From: Pyrenopolyporus hunteri
Lineage: Eukaryota; Ascomycota; Sordariomycetes; Xylariales; Hypoxylaceae
DNA length: 64,000 nt
Assembly: GCA_902806595.1 (NCBI GenBank)
Contig: CADCXC010000011.1
Location: 2,046,001-2,110,000 of the forward strand
Direction of reading: 5' to 3'
The translations under genes and the position numbers were made by a program. The notes beneath the pieces were generated by a model. That model worked only from the letters and a program-made list of their open reading frames with translations, had not been told where the DNA came from and did not search any database. Of this stretch, positions 38,442 to 50,808 are shown piece after piece (the first letter of the stretch is position 1; each line of letters begins with the position of its first letter).

Positions 38442-41400
38442 ATTTACCTAGGGATGTGACCGATTGCTGTCAACAGTTCGACGAGGGATCTAAGTTAGTC
38501 GGTCTCCGAAATAGGAGCGTCGTTCGTGTACGGGGCGGCAAACAGAGCCCAGGTTCGCAGTGCGGTAGGATGAGGAACCAAGCTATCGAACCCCGACTTT
38601 TACTATACCCCCACCACTTATCCGTCCTACAGCGCTCCTCCGAGGCGACGTACACCGAATACACCCCAAGCTTCAGCTGTCAAGATGCTGCGCTATGGCT
38701 GAAATACAAGTGTGAACAGAAACGACAGGGCCAAGCTCGTGACAATTGCCGGGTATTCGTCGTGATAATGGGCAATCAAGGTATTAGTTTTAAGTGGGCT
38801 TTAGTCGGCATCTCAAGGGGACCTCCATTCATATCCTAGGCATAGAAAAAATTGGCCGTACTCAGCATTGCGCGTCTCGGTGATGAGGCAATGAGAGAGA
38901 AAAGTCGTGATATACAGCCGGTAAGTCAACTACCAGTCTGGCGAAGGTAGGAGGTCACCACTTGAGTTGTCCCGCATAAGCTCCAAAGGAGTTGGTGTGA
39001 AAAGGATCGTAACGCTTAGTCGTATTCCCGCTGACTTCTGCTCCTAGAACTTCAAAACCCACGTCCGATCCCAACTTCAGCTTCGAGTACGCAACCCCAT
39101 ACGTGCGTGAAGTTACGAGAAGACGAAATGGCAAGAAGTATGTAGGACGGGGGGGGAACAAGAACAAAAAGGGACTGGAACGATGGTCCCGTCACGACAC
39201 GGACGCTTTTTTTTTTTTTTCTTGGATATTAAAATTGGAGAACCCAAGAGAGGGCATTTCTCCATACAGTAGGCAATTCGCACTTAATTGCAATTTATTG
39301 GCACATTCGAAACTCTGCATATGCGAACATATTGTACATACATACAGCAAGTCTGTGCCTAGGCAAAGTATACATCCCGATGCCACCCCGACTGGTTATT
39401 GCCGTATTACATACCAGGAAGAGTAATTATAGCTTATTTTATTAGTTTTCAAGTCTGGTTAATAGCTAGAACCTGTGTGGTTAGATGGCCAAGAAGCCCG
39501 TCCCATACCCACTCACACGTGTGCATATACTATGTGTATGTATGCATACACCGCCTAAGACACCAGCACTATGGGACGAGAAGAGACTGGTTAGGAGGTG
39601 CGAAGCCAAGAACAGCCTCTCCTCCAAGTTGACCCGCAGGTAGATTGTAAAACCTCAAATGAGCTGTCATGCTCATCGACCCACCGGCGCAGCCGAGCCA
39701 CCTCTCAGAACCTTGCAAGCCACGACGAGTTTATGAGAGAAGGGGGTCCGAGACCCCTGAGCCTATCCCCTGTAAGAAGTAGCAGACTTCTCCCTGCAGG
39801 GCTCCGTATTGCATGCCTAGACCACATTATATGTAAGGTACCGCGTGTAGAATGCAACGTGGAGCTGCGTATATAATAAAAGGCTTACGGCGATCAAAAC
39901 AACGGAAAGGGCGCAGGTATCAGAAAGTTTCAAGATTTCGTATATGCCACCCGCAATAAGGGAAGACATGTATAATTCAGCTCGAATGGCAGCGTCAACT
40001 CCAAAAAGGAGAGTCAGGTAATTATCGACCGACCAAAAAAGTACGGCAGTCCGCCGCTAAACTGGGACAAACGGCAAGGTTCATGGGAGTCAGATTCAAT
40101 GATTTTGAAGAATCATTTCCAAGCAGAAGCAGAAGCAATTAATTCAATAGCTCGAGCCTCGGATATCAGTCCGGAAGTAACCGGCAAGCCTCCTATTGGC
40201 ACCTTATGTGTCCTTATTATCATTACATACTTCCCCCGTCAGCGCTGGGAGTCGCGTACTACGCAGGTATCTTATGCACACATGAAAAGTGTTAGTCATT
40301 TCTAAGCGACGAAAACACCAACGTTTCATGAAGATCTCTTCAACAGCCCCCAGCCTCGCCAGCCTTGTCAGCCCCAAATCCGATGTCTCAAGCACCAGTA
40401 ATCCTGGAAGGAGGCTAGCAAAGACCCCGTACATACAAACATCAACCTGTTTGTTGGTTGGTATGAGATCGAAGTCCGAGCACCCACGAGGCAGCTCCAT
40501 CCCCTAAATATGGATGCACATCGGGGCCTCCACCAAGTTGTCAGATTTCCGGTAATGATTTAGAGTATCGATGCACAGATATGACTAACCATTAGCCCTA
40601 AACCCACGCATTCGGGATAAAATTTAGTCACTGCTAGAGAGCAGTCCACAGTAGCAGCCACGCACATGGCAAACTCGTTTTCCATCAAACGATTGCTCGC
40701 ACCTACTAAGACAATCAAGTTATAGATGAACTACCAGCCACCGCAGATGTCTTACTCAGGCTGAAGAAGCAGGCCAGCGCCAAAGGTAAGACAACACATG
40801 CAGTCATATCCGCGTCTACGCCAACCCGTGAGGACGCGGGAGGTATAATGCCAGCGCAACAAGAACACTGCAGGAAGCCGTTGAAATTCCCAGCTAAGAA
40901 AACACGACCAAAGATATCTCGGCATTATCACCCAAGACATATTGGAACCATCATTTAAACGGCGAAAACGTATGGCCCGTAGTCGTCACCCGAACTTAAC
41001 CTATATGGGATAGTGTCCGACGATGGCGGTCCAGTTCTGCCCCTTATTTACATTCGTCTGCGTCATGAATCGACAAAAGCAATAGCCTTCCCAGAGGTGA
41101 TACAGGGACCACCGGTTACCTGTTGGCGTGGAAGTTCATTGGTTAAAAATTTCAACCCCTATGATTTTAGGTGCAAAGGTGCGAGGTACTTGTAGGAGAA
41201 AAGCCTATCCATAACCCTAAGCATGACTCGCGGCCAGTTAGTCGTCTACGAAAGTCCGATTCGCCCTTTTTTTTCTCATTCCGACGTAGAGGATGTATTA
41301 TGTATGTCGTCTTCGCGCGTCTCCAATCAGCTATATGGGACATGACGATCAGTATGAGATGCCCAGACATACAGAGTGGCTAAGCCGCCTTCCCCCGCTT

Positions 41401-42634
41401 ACATATCTGCAAGTTCTCCCAGCGGATTCGATCTTCGATCCATTGAACGATATACCCAGGCAGATACCATACCACATTTTTCAAGATACCTACCCCCTTT
41501 TTTTTGAGAGAGAGAGCATTCGGCTTCTTGGATTAGAATCCGCGATTCTTTCCGAGGCAGTACTATCAGCCGACAGAAAAGAACTCATGTTTGCTAATTA
41601 TTAGTGTCATATTTAGATTTCCGTTAAACCCGGACCTAAGGAAATTCGTCCTCAGTAGTTTTATCTAGGAAGCACCCGCTAAATAGAACATACCGCGGCT
41701 AAAAATTATCTACCTACCCAATAGCTCACTAATAGACACCTACTTAGGGAGATACTTGACCAGGTAAGTAGGTACCTATATACAGAGGTAGGTAAATTCA
41801 CCCCGGAAGCAGAGGCCCGTCGGATAGTCGCGTGATCGAGAGGGTTGCTCGAGCCCTAGTGAGCCGGGAGATAGGTAGGCTGATTGTTATTCTAATAGTC
41901 TCCTAGCCATCTCAATTAGCACAAGCTAATCAACGAGCCCCAAATTGTTCTAGGCTTACTAGTACGGTAGTCGTCCTCTAAGCAACGCCATTTACATATC
42001 GTGTAATTGCCTACTTTCCCAATGGGTTTAAGAGAAATCTCCGATTGCTATGGTAAGATCTAGCATCCATGTCTGCTTGATGATCCTTTCAAGCCTCCCT
42101 TGCACCCCGCCAATTAGGCGTCATATCTATCCCTCGACGCTTCGAGATCTCTCGCATACCGTCCTTGTGCTAGTCAACGAGGTCTCAGAAGCCGTCGGTA
42201 CCGAAACTCTTAACGCGCGATGCTGTAAAACAGAAAAAAAAAAAAAAAAAAAAAAACTTTGATCATGAAGAGAAACGCCACGTTTAGCAGAACATGACAG
42301 GGCTGTGCAGTGCCAGAGAGTCGGGTATGTATCTCATGCAACCCATTAGCCGTGGACGACGATCTTGGCGAGTCGCAAAAGAGAAGCATTACGACGTCAG
42401 AAGACGAGGGACCTGCAACCACGGTCGCCGATCAGGAAAAAAAAATAACTGGATACCAGGAAAGGAATTGCGAGTAGAGTGACAGAAGAATCACGGGAAT
42501 TCTTTTTCTTTGGCCCCTTTTTAATAAAGAAAATTTTTTCCCTTCCTTTGTGAGCCAGACCATAAGTGACCAGTATTAAAGTAACCAGCCTCATTGATCA
42601 CGCCCAAGTGTCGAAGTGATCCGGGGTGTACCCC
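38442..42634. other. Longest gene-poor region (4.2 kb)
   Basis: No gene is supported. It contains T and A homopolymers (39207-39220; 23 A at 42234-42256) and TACCTA/TAGGTA repeats around 41710-41790. Two open stretches without known motifs, at 40719-40958 (+, no ATG at its start) and 41293-41604 (+), could be gene relics and are noted as findings. Confidence 0.5.
42234..42256. repeat. Poly-A tract, 23 bases
   Basis: Uninterrupted A run. No reverse-transcriptase-type element is seen next to it. Confidence 0.85.
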
Positions 42635-44060
42635 TCAGATGGTTCCAGTTCGCTTGACTTGGTTGTATTTCGCGATGGCACAAGATTCAAGAATTGGCAG
42701 CATCCGTCGGCCGGCGTAGTCCTCAATCTCTTGGCAATTGCGACCTCGGGTCACCTTCTGGTGTTCGTTGAGCGGGTTCAAGATGTGTCTCACATGTTTA
42801 TTCTCGACATAAACCTTATTGATCCACTTGACCTGGAATGGTTGTGAACAGTTCCACCAGAGGGTATACCACCACTTGGGACGGGCTATTTCCTTGGAAG
42901 GACGGGACGTCATCAGGGCCTGGACGGGAACACGTATTAGTTAGTCGCAACCCAGGCAAAGGATATGTATGCAAAGAGGAAAGGGGAGAAGGCGAAGAGA
43001 AAGGAAAGAAGAGGATATGATGGATAAGAAACTAATCAAAGAGAGGAACACTAACATAACCTTGGATACTCTCAGAACCGTTGACAGAGAAAAATAGGAC
43101 AACCGTCTTGCCGCTGTTAAATGCCTCGGTCAATTTCTCCGTCTTACAAGGCCGCGTAGCCCAGATACCTTCCTCCTAGCAAATAGCCATTAGTTGTTCA
43201 ATTCTAATCATCGAAACTAACATAAGGCGTAGCTTACCATGCAATCGTATACGTTGGACCAGCTATATGACTTCACCAGAAAGAAGCAAACCCCTTATAA
43301 AGACATTACCCGTCAGTAGAGTCGTCACAGAGAATAATACCATACGGCCAGGAGCACGAATAAACTTACGATCCGGGTCATCAAAGGTGAGATGGTCTGG
43401 ATATTCAAGATTGTCCAACTCCCGGCGCATGTCCCGCTTATCGTATGCTCGATCCCCGTTCGGACTCTTGGCACGGTCGACTCGGTCTCTGGTGGTACGC
43501 CGCTTGTGGCCGCCAGATCGGACACGAGGACGAGGGGATTCGTCGCGTGACCGGGCGTAGTCATAACCTGGCCTGTATGGCTGGGTGTAACTTCGAGTGC
43601 GATATTTATCATGCTCTCCAGGGCCATCACGGAAAGGAGATGTGGAACGGTCACGGGCTTTCCTAAACGGGTTGTAGCTGCCGCTGTTGCCAATGCTGTT
43701 AGTGTCGCCGACTCGGTCAAACCTACCGCGGTCACTCATCCCGCTGCTGCCGCCGACGTTGCCACGGCTTTTTGGGGCCGGAGGAAGGTTCGCCGATCGC
43801 AGCTGCTCTGCCAGACGCATCTTTGCTAGCTCCGAAGGGAGAGCCATGATAACCTCACGATCCTTTTTGGTATTGTCGGTATTTTCTGTGCTGCGGTATG
43901 CAGACAGTTTTTTCTTGCGGTACTCAACATCATGCCAGTTGGTAAGCTTAAGCCAGTCTTCGACGTCCGGCGCAAGCATCGACCCGATATTTTCGCCGTT
44001 ATAGGAGCGATGACCGCGATCGTCAATAAGGGGAAGATAGGGGTGCTCCGGATTCGCCAT
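42635..44060 (-). CDS. YTH-domain RNA-binding protein
   Basis: Four exons: 44060-43370, 43293-43238, 43175-43056 and 42919-42635, giving 383 aa. Introns are 76 nt (CTGAC branch), 62 nt and 136 nt (donor GTTAGT, CTAACTAAT branch). ATG 44060 is the first in-frame ATG. Residues 1-230 are basic and Arg/Ser/Asp-rich, with an SR-like stretch. The YTH domain spans about 232-370: CFFLVKSYSWSNV, EEGIWATRPCKTEKLTEAF, VVLFFSVNGSESIQGYALM, a Trp-rich WWYTLWW, FQVKWI, and HILNPLNEHQKVTRGRNCQEI. The Trp in GIWAT and the later Trp residues are placed to form the cage that holds N6-methyladenosine in YTH proteins. Its position next to an SR-like N-terminus recalls nuclear YTHDC1/Mmi1-type proteins, but which fungal subgroup it belongs to is uncertain. 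Confidence 0.93.
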
Positions 44061-45469
44061 GACTCTCGGGCGCCTATTTGACTTGACCACGGTAATGTTA
44101 ATACGGCAAGATTTGAATGTGTTATTATTCGTTCGAAAGAGAGAGTGGGGGAGACAGAGTAGGTGAAATATATCGGGCGCGTAGAGTAAACGATGTCAAG
44201 TACGTAGAGTGAGTAAGAGAGATAAGATTGATGGAGTATGAGAAGGTGATGAAGGTTGTAAAGGTAGAGTAGGTGGTAGAAGTAGAAGAGACGGTAGAGG
44301 TAGAATAGATGGTAGAGATGGAGGAGGCGGTAAAGATAGAGCAGGTGGGAGGGGTGGAGGGAGGAGAGGTGAAGGTGATAGAGCTAATTAGGTCCGGCAG
44401 TTGGTGCTAGACTTGATAGACGTTCGTGTGTATGGACCTGATCGCTCTTTCTTGTGGTGCAGTTGGATATGGGTGTCTAGGAAAGAAAGGAGAAAGATGG
44501 CCTGCACTTGAGAGAAAAATCTAGGCGGGATCTTGAGGAAGCTGCGCTTCGAGACGGAGATGGCGGGTGTGGTGTTAGTGAGGCGGCTCAGGATGGAGTA
44601 TCAGACGAGAACATTTTACCTAGCAATATGGGAATGTACACTTGAGGGCGAATTAGGAGAAGAATCGGCGTGCCTACCTTTTCTTTTTACACAAGGGATG
44701 GCTAGGTGTTCGCCTACTAATGATGTTTATATAATATAGAACCTAACTGTCCCTAGGTGTATGTGAAGTGCCTATTTATATAGGCTCCGAGGGTGTGGAG
44801 GAGGGATGTAGGAGAACCTGCCGCTTTTCTTGAAGCGTTGACGGGGGGTCGAGTGTTCTATTCCTTGGAATGGATTCTTAAAAATCACCCAGGTATGTTA
44901 TATTACGGCCCGTAGGTAGAAGTGGATGTCCGTTGTACTGCTTAAGGTGTGTGTCATTGACAAAAAACGTCCAAGTAGCTGCCTTTCAATCAATGCTTTC
45001 TATGCCGAACAACATCCGCATCTAAAGGCGAGGTAGCTTTACCCGTTACGGGCAGATACCTCTTCTTGCTCCATTGAATGGCACCTTTCCATAATCTATA
45101 CCTAGATATCCAGGCTTGTAATTACTGTCTATGAAGGCGGTGGTACTATTACAGCGCCGTTCCCTTTCTCCGCAAACAATCCACGTTGATCCAGTCACCC
45201 CCCCTGAATAGTACTCAAGCTCCAAAGATTTATGTATAAATAGGGTGGTATACGGAAGAATTTAGTGAAGTGTGGGATCTCAAGCTTTACTGCTTCAGTG
45301 AGGCCTTTAGAGTTGTGGAGATATGATCGCATCACGCAGTTCTGGTTCACGAATCGGATTACCAGTTAATCACCAGTGTCGCGTATCAACTGGAGATGGT
45401 TGAATATATAAAATGGATGTTTTGAGCCTCACGATGGGAGGGAAGTATATAACGCCCGCGTTATGCATA
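44061..45469. other. Intergenic with polypurine tract
   Basis: It holds the promoter of the YTH gene and the 3' end of GPI18. A purine-rich, GGTAGA-repeating tract at 44140-44390 reads as a CT-rich leader on the minus strand just upstream of the YTH start. The rest shows nothing recognisable. Confidence 0.55.
44140..44390. repeat. Degenerate GGTAGA/GGAGG polypurine repeat
   Basis: Imperfect repeats such as GGTAGAGGTAGAATAGATGG extend for about 250 bases. The transcript strand of the YTH gene is the pyrimidine one. Confidence 0.65.
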
Positions 45470-46861
45470 TTAGGCTGGAGGAAGGAAGGAAGCAAAGAGG
45501 GCCCCCTGAATGACAGCATACATAATCATAAACCTCACCGCATTACTTCCGAAAGTTGAAGTCTTTTCATCGGTAATGCGTTTTGCCAACCACCAATACC
45601 AAAGCGGGTATCCTGATGAAATCCTTGTAATGATTTGGATGTGGTAGTTTGTGATAGCTAGAATGGCTAATATGAGTTGTGAGAGAGCCATTGATCGGAT
45701 TAACACTGCTAGACGAGAACGATTGACCGTAATGGATTTCTCCGTTACGAGGCCTAAGGGGTGGCTGAGAAATTCTAGCCCAGACGTTATGAGGATATAA
45801 ATCACAGGCGCGGCAAGCAGAAAAAGCGGTATATTTGATGCAGTCCAGTAGCGGAGAAAGCCGACGTTCCTGTTCCAAACGTTAGCATTTATAGATAGGG
45901 GACCACTCAACACTAACCAATATCGCTCCTGGACAAACGAATAGATGCTGGGGAAACTGCTTGTACACCAAGGCCTTAGCTCTGTAACAGACGGAACTAA
46001 GCAGAATGTTTGATAAGCGGCAAGTTGTGGCACGACGAAGCTAAATGCAATTATTAACCCTCCGATGATCAGGGTACATCGCCGTCGTATGCTCTTTAGC
46101 GTGGGCACCATGGTAAGCTCATGGGCCAGCGCAATAGCAAATGGGATACCGTTGAAGAGGCCGTTGCTACGAAATGCGGTCGCAAAGCCAAACCACATAC
46201 CCGAAGCGATTAAGCTCACATCGTGGGCTGCAGTCTGTTTCGGCCCAAGTAGGCCCTTTGCGAAGAATAGGTATCCTATGAAGGAGAGGAGAGCAAATGG
46301 GCCCTCATTGTAGGGGGCGGACAAAAATAACCCAGCTGGAGACAAGACATGGAGCAGGGCTGCGATAAGTGATAACCGCTGATTGCGCAAGATAACAAGC
46401 CCAAGCTGATACAGGACGAGCACGGAGAGCAGGTGGGATGTGTGCGCGAGGAGGATCCCAATAAGTGGCTCCAGGGACCTGTGGCCGGGGACACCAAAAT
46501 TAACGAGAACTGCCGGCGTCAGATGTGGTGTAGAGGGGGGCATTATATAAGGGGGTCAAGTACCTCGACTGAGGAAAGAGATGATAGTAGGGAGTCCGCT
46601 GCCAAACGCCCATTCCTGCTCAAACAGGTAACCCCGACGTGAAGCTTGTATGAAGTAAATAGAGTCCCATCTTGTTAACTTTGTGGCCAAGTCGAATACA
46701 GATTCGTCGGATGAAGTTATCTCGGGGAATAATAAGGTGCTTGACGTATCGTAGGCTGGACCGACACTGCTTCCAATGGCAATGGCTAGTAATAGTGATT
46801 TCCACGCGATGAATGTTATAGCTAAGAATTTAAAGGGTTTCTTAGAGCCGAGTGAGGGCAT
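45470..46861 (-). CDS. GPI18: GPI mannosyltransferase 2 (Gpi18/PIG-V)
   Basis: Three exons: 46861-46564, 46509-45918 and 45869-45470, giving 429 aa. Introns are 54 nt (CTGAC) and 48 nt (donor GTTAGT, GCTAAC, CAG). The second intron is a multiple of three without a stop. Typical PIG-V blocks are an N-terminal membrane segment, RWDSIYFIQAS (conserved luminal WD motif, about 64-74), HTSHLLSVLVLYQLG, SPAGLFLSAPYNEGPFALLS, FRSNGL, and the C-terminal ERYWNVGFLRYWTASNIPLF and PLWYWW. About eight membrane helices are expected. Gpi18 adds the second mannose, using dolichol-phosphate-mannose, to the GPI anchor precursor in the ER lumen. Length is close to yeast Gpi18 (433 aa). Family assignment is secure. 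Confidence 0.94.
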
Positions 46862-49125
46862 GGTAGGAATATCAAAAAAAAATGAAAAGATTACTCCCGA
46901 TTATTTGGTTTCTATGTCCAGCGGATGAAGTTGCGTTAAAAAGTGGAACCGGCCTGATTGGAAGTTGAAAAATAGAAATATCACCTGTATTTGTGTCCCC
47001 TAAATTGGTTACGAGAGCCACAGCAACAAGTTTGAAGCCGAAGTCTGTGTGGCTGGTGGGAGATGTCCCTAGGTATGCACATATGTATTAGGTACCTAAG
47101 TACCTATGTATATTAGCTAAGCATTTGATTATATAACCAAGTGAAGGTGTGGGGAGTAGGGCGTTGACCCCTTCCAATGAAGGTACACAGGTACCGTCAC
47201 CGATAGGTACACGTACTTAGGTACCGAGAATGCTGAAATTACAAGAGGAATCATCTGCTGACAGTGATGCGATTCCTACATGTACCTAGATATGTAGCCC
47301 CAGCCCCGCGATGTGACCAGCCTTACATCATTCATCTCCCATTATTTCCCGCAATTTAAGGTTGAAGCCTGTGAATGGGCCGTTGAGGTTTGTGGCTTGC
47401 AACCTTTACAGAGGCTGTCAGACGTATTACATGTTAGGTAGAATAATATGAACTCACAGCAGATTCATTTAGGGGGAATCCTTTCCTTTGTAAGGCGGTT
47501 CCTTTACCACCTTTCCTAGGCAAGGTACCTACCCAGGCCCGGTCCTGTGAAGGCGGGATGGGATGGACTCGGATCGCAGCCATATTGCCGTAATTGGCTA
47601 ACATCTGATACCAGCATCTAAACTGGGAAACTGGGAAATCATTCTCGGAGTATTATATGTGGATGTACATATTTAGGTGGTTAGGTGCTTGTACAATACG
47701 TAGATGCGCGCCGACGGAACTCGCGGCACGCCGTCATGATCGTGGAGCACTGTATGTGCAGCTGACGACGGGCTATCGACAACGTCGTTGGAATAATCGG
47801 CACGGGAGGAAGGATATGGAAAGCCACTTATGTATTCATCCTCAAGTATGGCCAACATACATACCTACCTAGGTAGGTAGGTATACAAATAATCTATAAT
47901 AAATAATAATCAAACCTCGGCGCGGACGGGGAATATATGTACATGGAAGGATGACAGTCGGACTCCTAAGACATTCATATATTAGTACCTACCATATTGC
48001 TACCGCTCGGAGAGACATAGTCGAGGTAGAGTATACCAATATATTTCGGAAGCGAACTACTAGCTTGGGGCACATGGGTTCATGATCATCAGACCTCTCC
48101 CGCTTCGCTATACCCTCACCTCACCGACATATTGATATTAGCACTTCCCCGCGGATAGCGATTGGATACACGTGCGAAAGGGCTATAGAATTGCATGTAT
48201 ACACCATACATACGGATTACACGCGGCTTAATCGTTCTCTTACGGGCGTGGCCTTGGAATGGCTTGTCTTTTCGGTTTCTTGGCCTCGGTTTATACACCA
48301 CCTAGGACGATAATATCGTAGTCGTGCTGAAATTGACTGGGGACTTCTACGTGTCGACAAGAAATTACCTGGCCTAAGTCTATGGTAATCATTAACCTTT
48401 TTGATGATAAGACCGTTGGTAGTCTGGTTAATCTACGGATTATACCTCGTAGACACGACGTAACAGACTGCAGGTGGTGGTGAATCGGAATCCTGCAATG
48501 GAATGACAATGTGTCCATGTCTGTCAAATGATAAAGTGACAAAGATACATCGAACTTTGCCTAACTCGGCATATGCGAGAACGAGACAGCGGGGAGAAGT
48601 ATCGGTATGGTCGGTGCCTGGGATGGCCGGTTCCATGTAATGTGCAGAGCAGTTGCATTGGCCCAATGGGAATGCTAGGGCAGCGAATTTCCGCACCAAC
48701 CGAAGCAAGAAGAATACGGAAGCCTAGAACACCGAAGTTCTCGGAGGGTTCCTGCCCTATGGGGCGAGCTTAGGTACCGAGCTTTTATTTTGGCTCAGCG
48801 TGATACTTACATAGCATAAGCATGGTGTTGTATGTGGCGCTAATGTGCCTCTAAAAGAGATATCCCAGGTGGGAGGGGGTTGGTAAGGATGAGCCCGCTA
48901 TGCATTGTACATACAGACCTAGACAGGTACCTACGTAGGTACATCTATGTACCTATATACAGGTAGCTTAGTATTGCGTGGATCTATGGACATCCATGTG
49001 TGCATAGCGGTATGCATGGTAGGTAGGTAGGTAGGTACCTGGTAGTTGAGTTGAACTAAGTGCCGGTTAACCAGGTTCCAGCCCACCTAGTTGGCGTCCG
49101 ACGTCCACAGCGGTAACCTGGGAAT

Positions 49126-49215
49126 CATCAACTATCAATCATCGACCATCGACCATCAACCATCGACCATCGACCATCGGCCGTCAACGGTGCAACGGTT
49201 GCAACGGTCAACCGT
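49126..49215. repeat. Tandem heptamer array (CATCGAC) followed by CAACGG units
   Basis: About nine imperfect CATCGAC/CATCAAC units run from 49126 to 49190, followed by three CAACGG units to about 49215. Confidence 0.75.
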
Positions 49216-49530
49216 TTATCATCAAGCATCCCATCTCCTATCTTCGTCTCTTATCGGGTCGTCTTTTTCCCACGGCCTGTTGTTAGGTTCGTAGGTTTCC
49301 GGTTTCTTTGCATCGAATTCACACCCGCGTAGACATGTGCATTCCATTTTCCCCATTCCAACCTGGGAGCGGGAGGGAAAATGTTACTACAACATCTCTC
49401 TACCTGGTACTATAGGATGGATAGATTGGTAAATAAACGGCAAGCGTTTGAATGTCACCCACCCTGCCATTTCATTTCCACCGGCCTCGCGATCTAATCT
49501 CTTAGATACGTATACTGCATGTAGTGCTGC

Positions 49531-49584
49531 ACCTACATACCTACATACCTGTCTACCTACCTGTCTACCTACCTACCTACCTAT
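49531..49584. repeat. TACC/TACA microsatellite
   Basis: ACCTACATACCTACATACC is followed by TACC tetramers. Confidence 0.8.
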
Positions 49585-50690
49585 ATTGTACCTATTTTTC
49601 TTTTCTCTCCTTTTTCCTCTTCGGAGTCTCGAATTTAACTAGGCCGCTCATATGCACAGCCGACGATCTTCCTCTCTGACTTCTAGCTGACGGGCTTATC
49701 CTCGGTTTCAGAATATCGTCGACACTACCGAGAAGTTCCAAATTGTTAGCTACCTTACATATAAAAAAACATAAAAAAAATCCAGCCTCGGCTTTCAAGC
49801 TCGAGCTTTCAATCGAATCCACTCATTCCTGGTGCAACTATTCGGACGACTGCGGGTCTTCGCGAAACTCGGCCTCAACCGAATCCGAGCTGAGGCAGTG
49901 GGACCTTCTACCATGCTGACGGGGCCAAGCACATGGTTTGACGAAGATCGGATCCACTGCCGCTTCGCTTCACAGCTATATCCCTGAAGGTATAAAAAAA
50001 AAAGTCTCCCACCATCGACGCTTCGATTCCCGAAGCCCCCTTATCCACTTGGCTCTATCCATACTTGCTTCAAATCCAATACATCACTTACCTCTTCCAT
50101 ATGCGTGTACCTCCTACCTATCTAAGGCATATACAGACAGCCCAATACCTACATAAATGTAACATAAACCTACCTACAACCACCTGTTTTACCTTACATT
50201 AGTGGGTGTTGTATGGCACAATATTATACAATACCCACCACCTTTCCTCGCAGGTGCATATCTTCCTTACCTACAACGTACATCCATATTAATCACCCTC
50301 CTCCCCCCTAAAATCCCCTGGCCCATTACGCGCGTTTCTAGACGAGCCGAACAGCTTCAGCCTGTCAGGCCACGGCTCAGCTCTCCACTTGATCTACATC
50401 TACTGGACCTAACCTCCTACTCCAATAACGTCCTAAATCCGCGTACCCTAGTGCTTCAACACCGCTTCAAAAAAAGGAAGAGAGGAATAAAATACTGCAA
50501 GCGATAGCCCTCCCCTGCTGCTTCATGCTCCGCCCCTCCTGTTCGACGTTCGGCCTCGAAAACTATCTAGGTAGTTATACCTAGTATACATCCCCTCTTG
50601 AGCCTTTTTTTTTCCCTCTTTTCCGCCCCCTTGTCATAATCTAAGAGACAACCCTGGCGACTCTAGGACCGGAGGATTGCGATCGGTCTT

Positions 50691-50808
50691 ATGTAGTCTA
50701 GGACCTACCTGTTCATTAAAAGCTGCCCGGATATTAACTTGGGCTTCTCACAAGGGACACCCCACTCGAACCGTGGAAAACAACAGCTTGGATGGCCTCT
50801 CTCTCATA
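50691..50808 (+). promoter_or_regulatory. Two upstream ORFs before the 627-aa gene
   Basis: A start-stop pair ATGTAG lies at 50691. At 50791 ATGGCC, in a good context, opens a five-codon frame (MASLS) whose TAA stop at 50807-50809 shares its last A with the main ATG (TAATG). Such arrangements can limit translation of the main frame or make it depend on re-initiation. It assumes the transcript includes this stretch without splicing. Confidence 0.5.

Larger units (their letters stand above)
46862..50808. other. Long intergenic region between divergent genes
   Basis: It holds the promoters of GPI18 (-) and of the 627-aa gene (+). Repeats include palindromic TACCTAGGTAGG at 47866, GGTACCTACGTAGGTA near 48928, a heptamer array at 49126-49190, TACC/TACA microsatellites at 49531-49584, and T/C-rich stretches at 50606-50630 that look like the leader of the downstream gene. 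No gene is supported. Confidence 0.5.
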
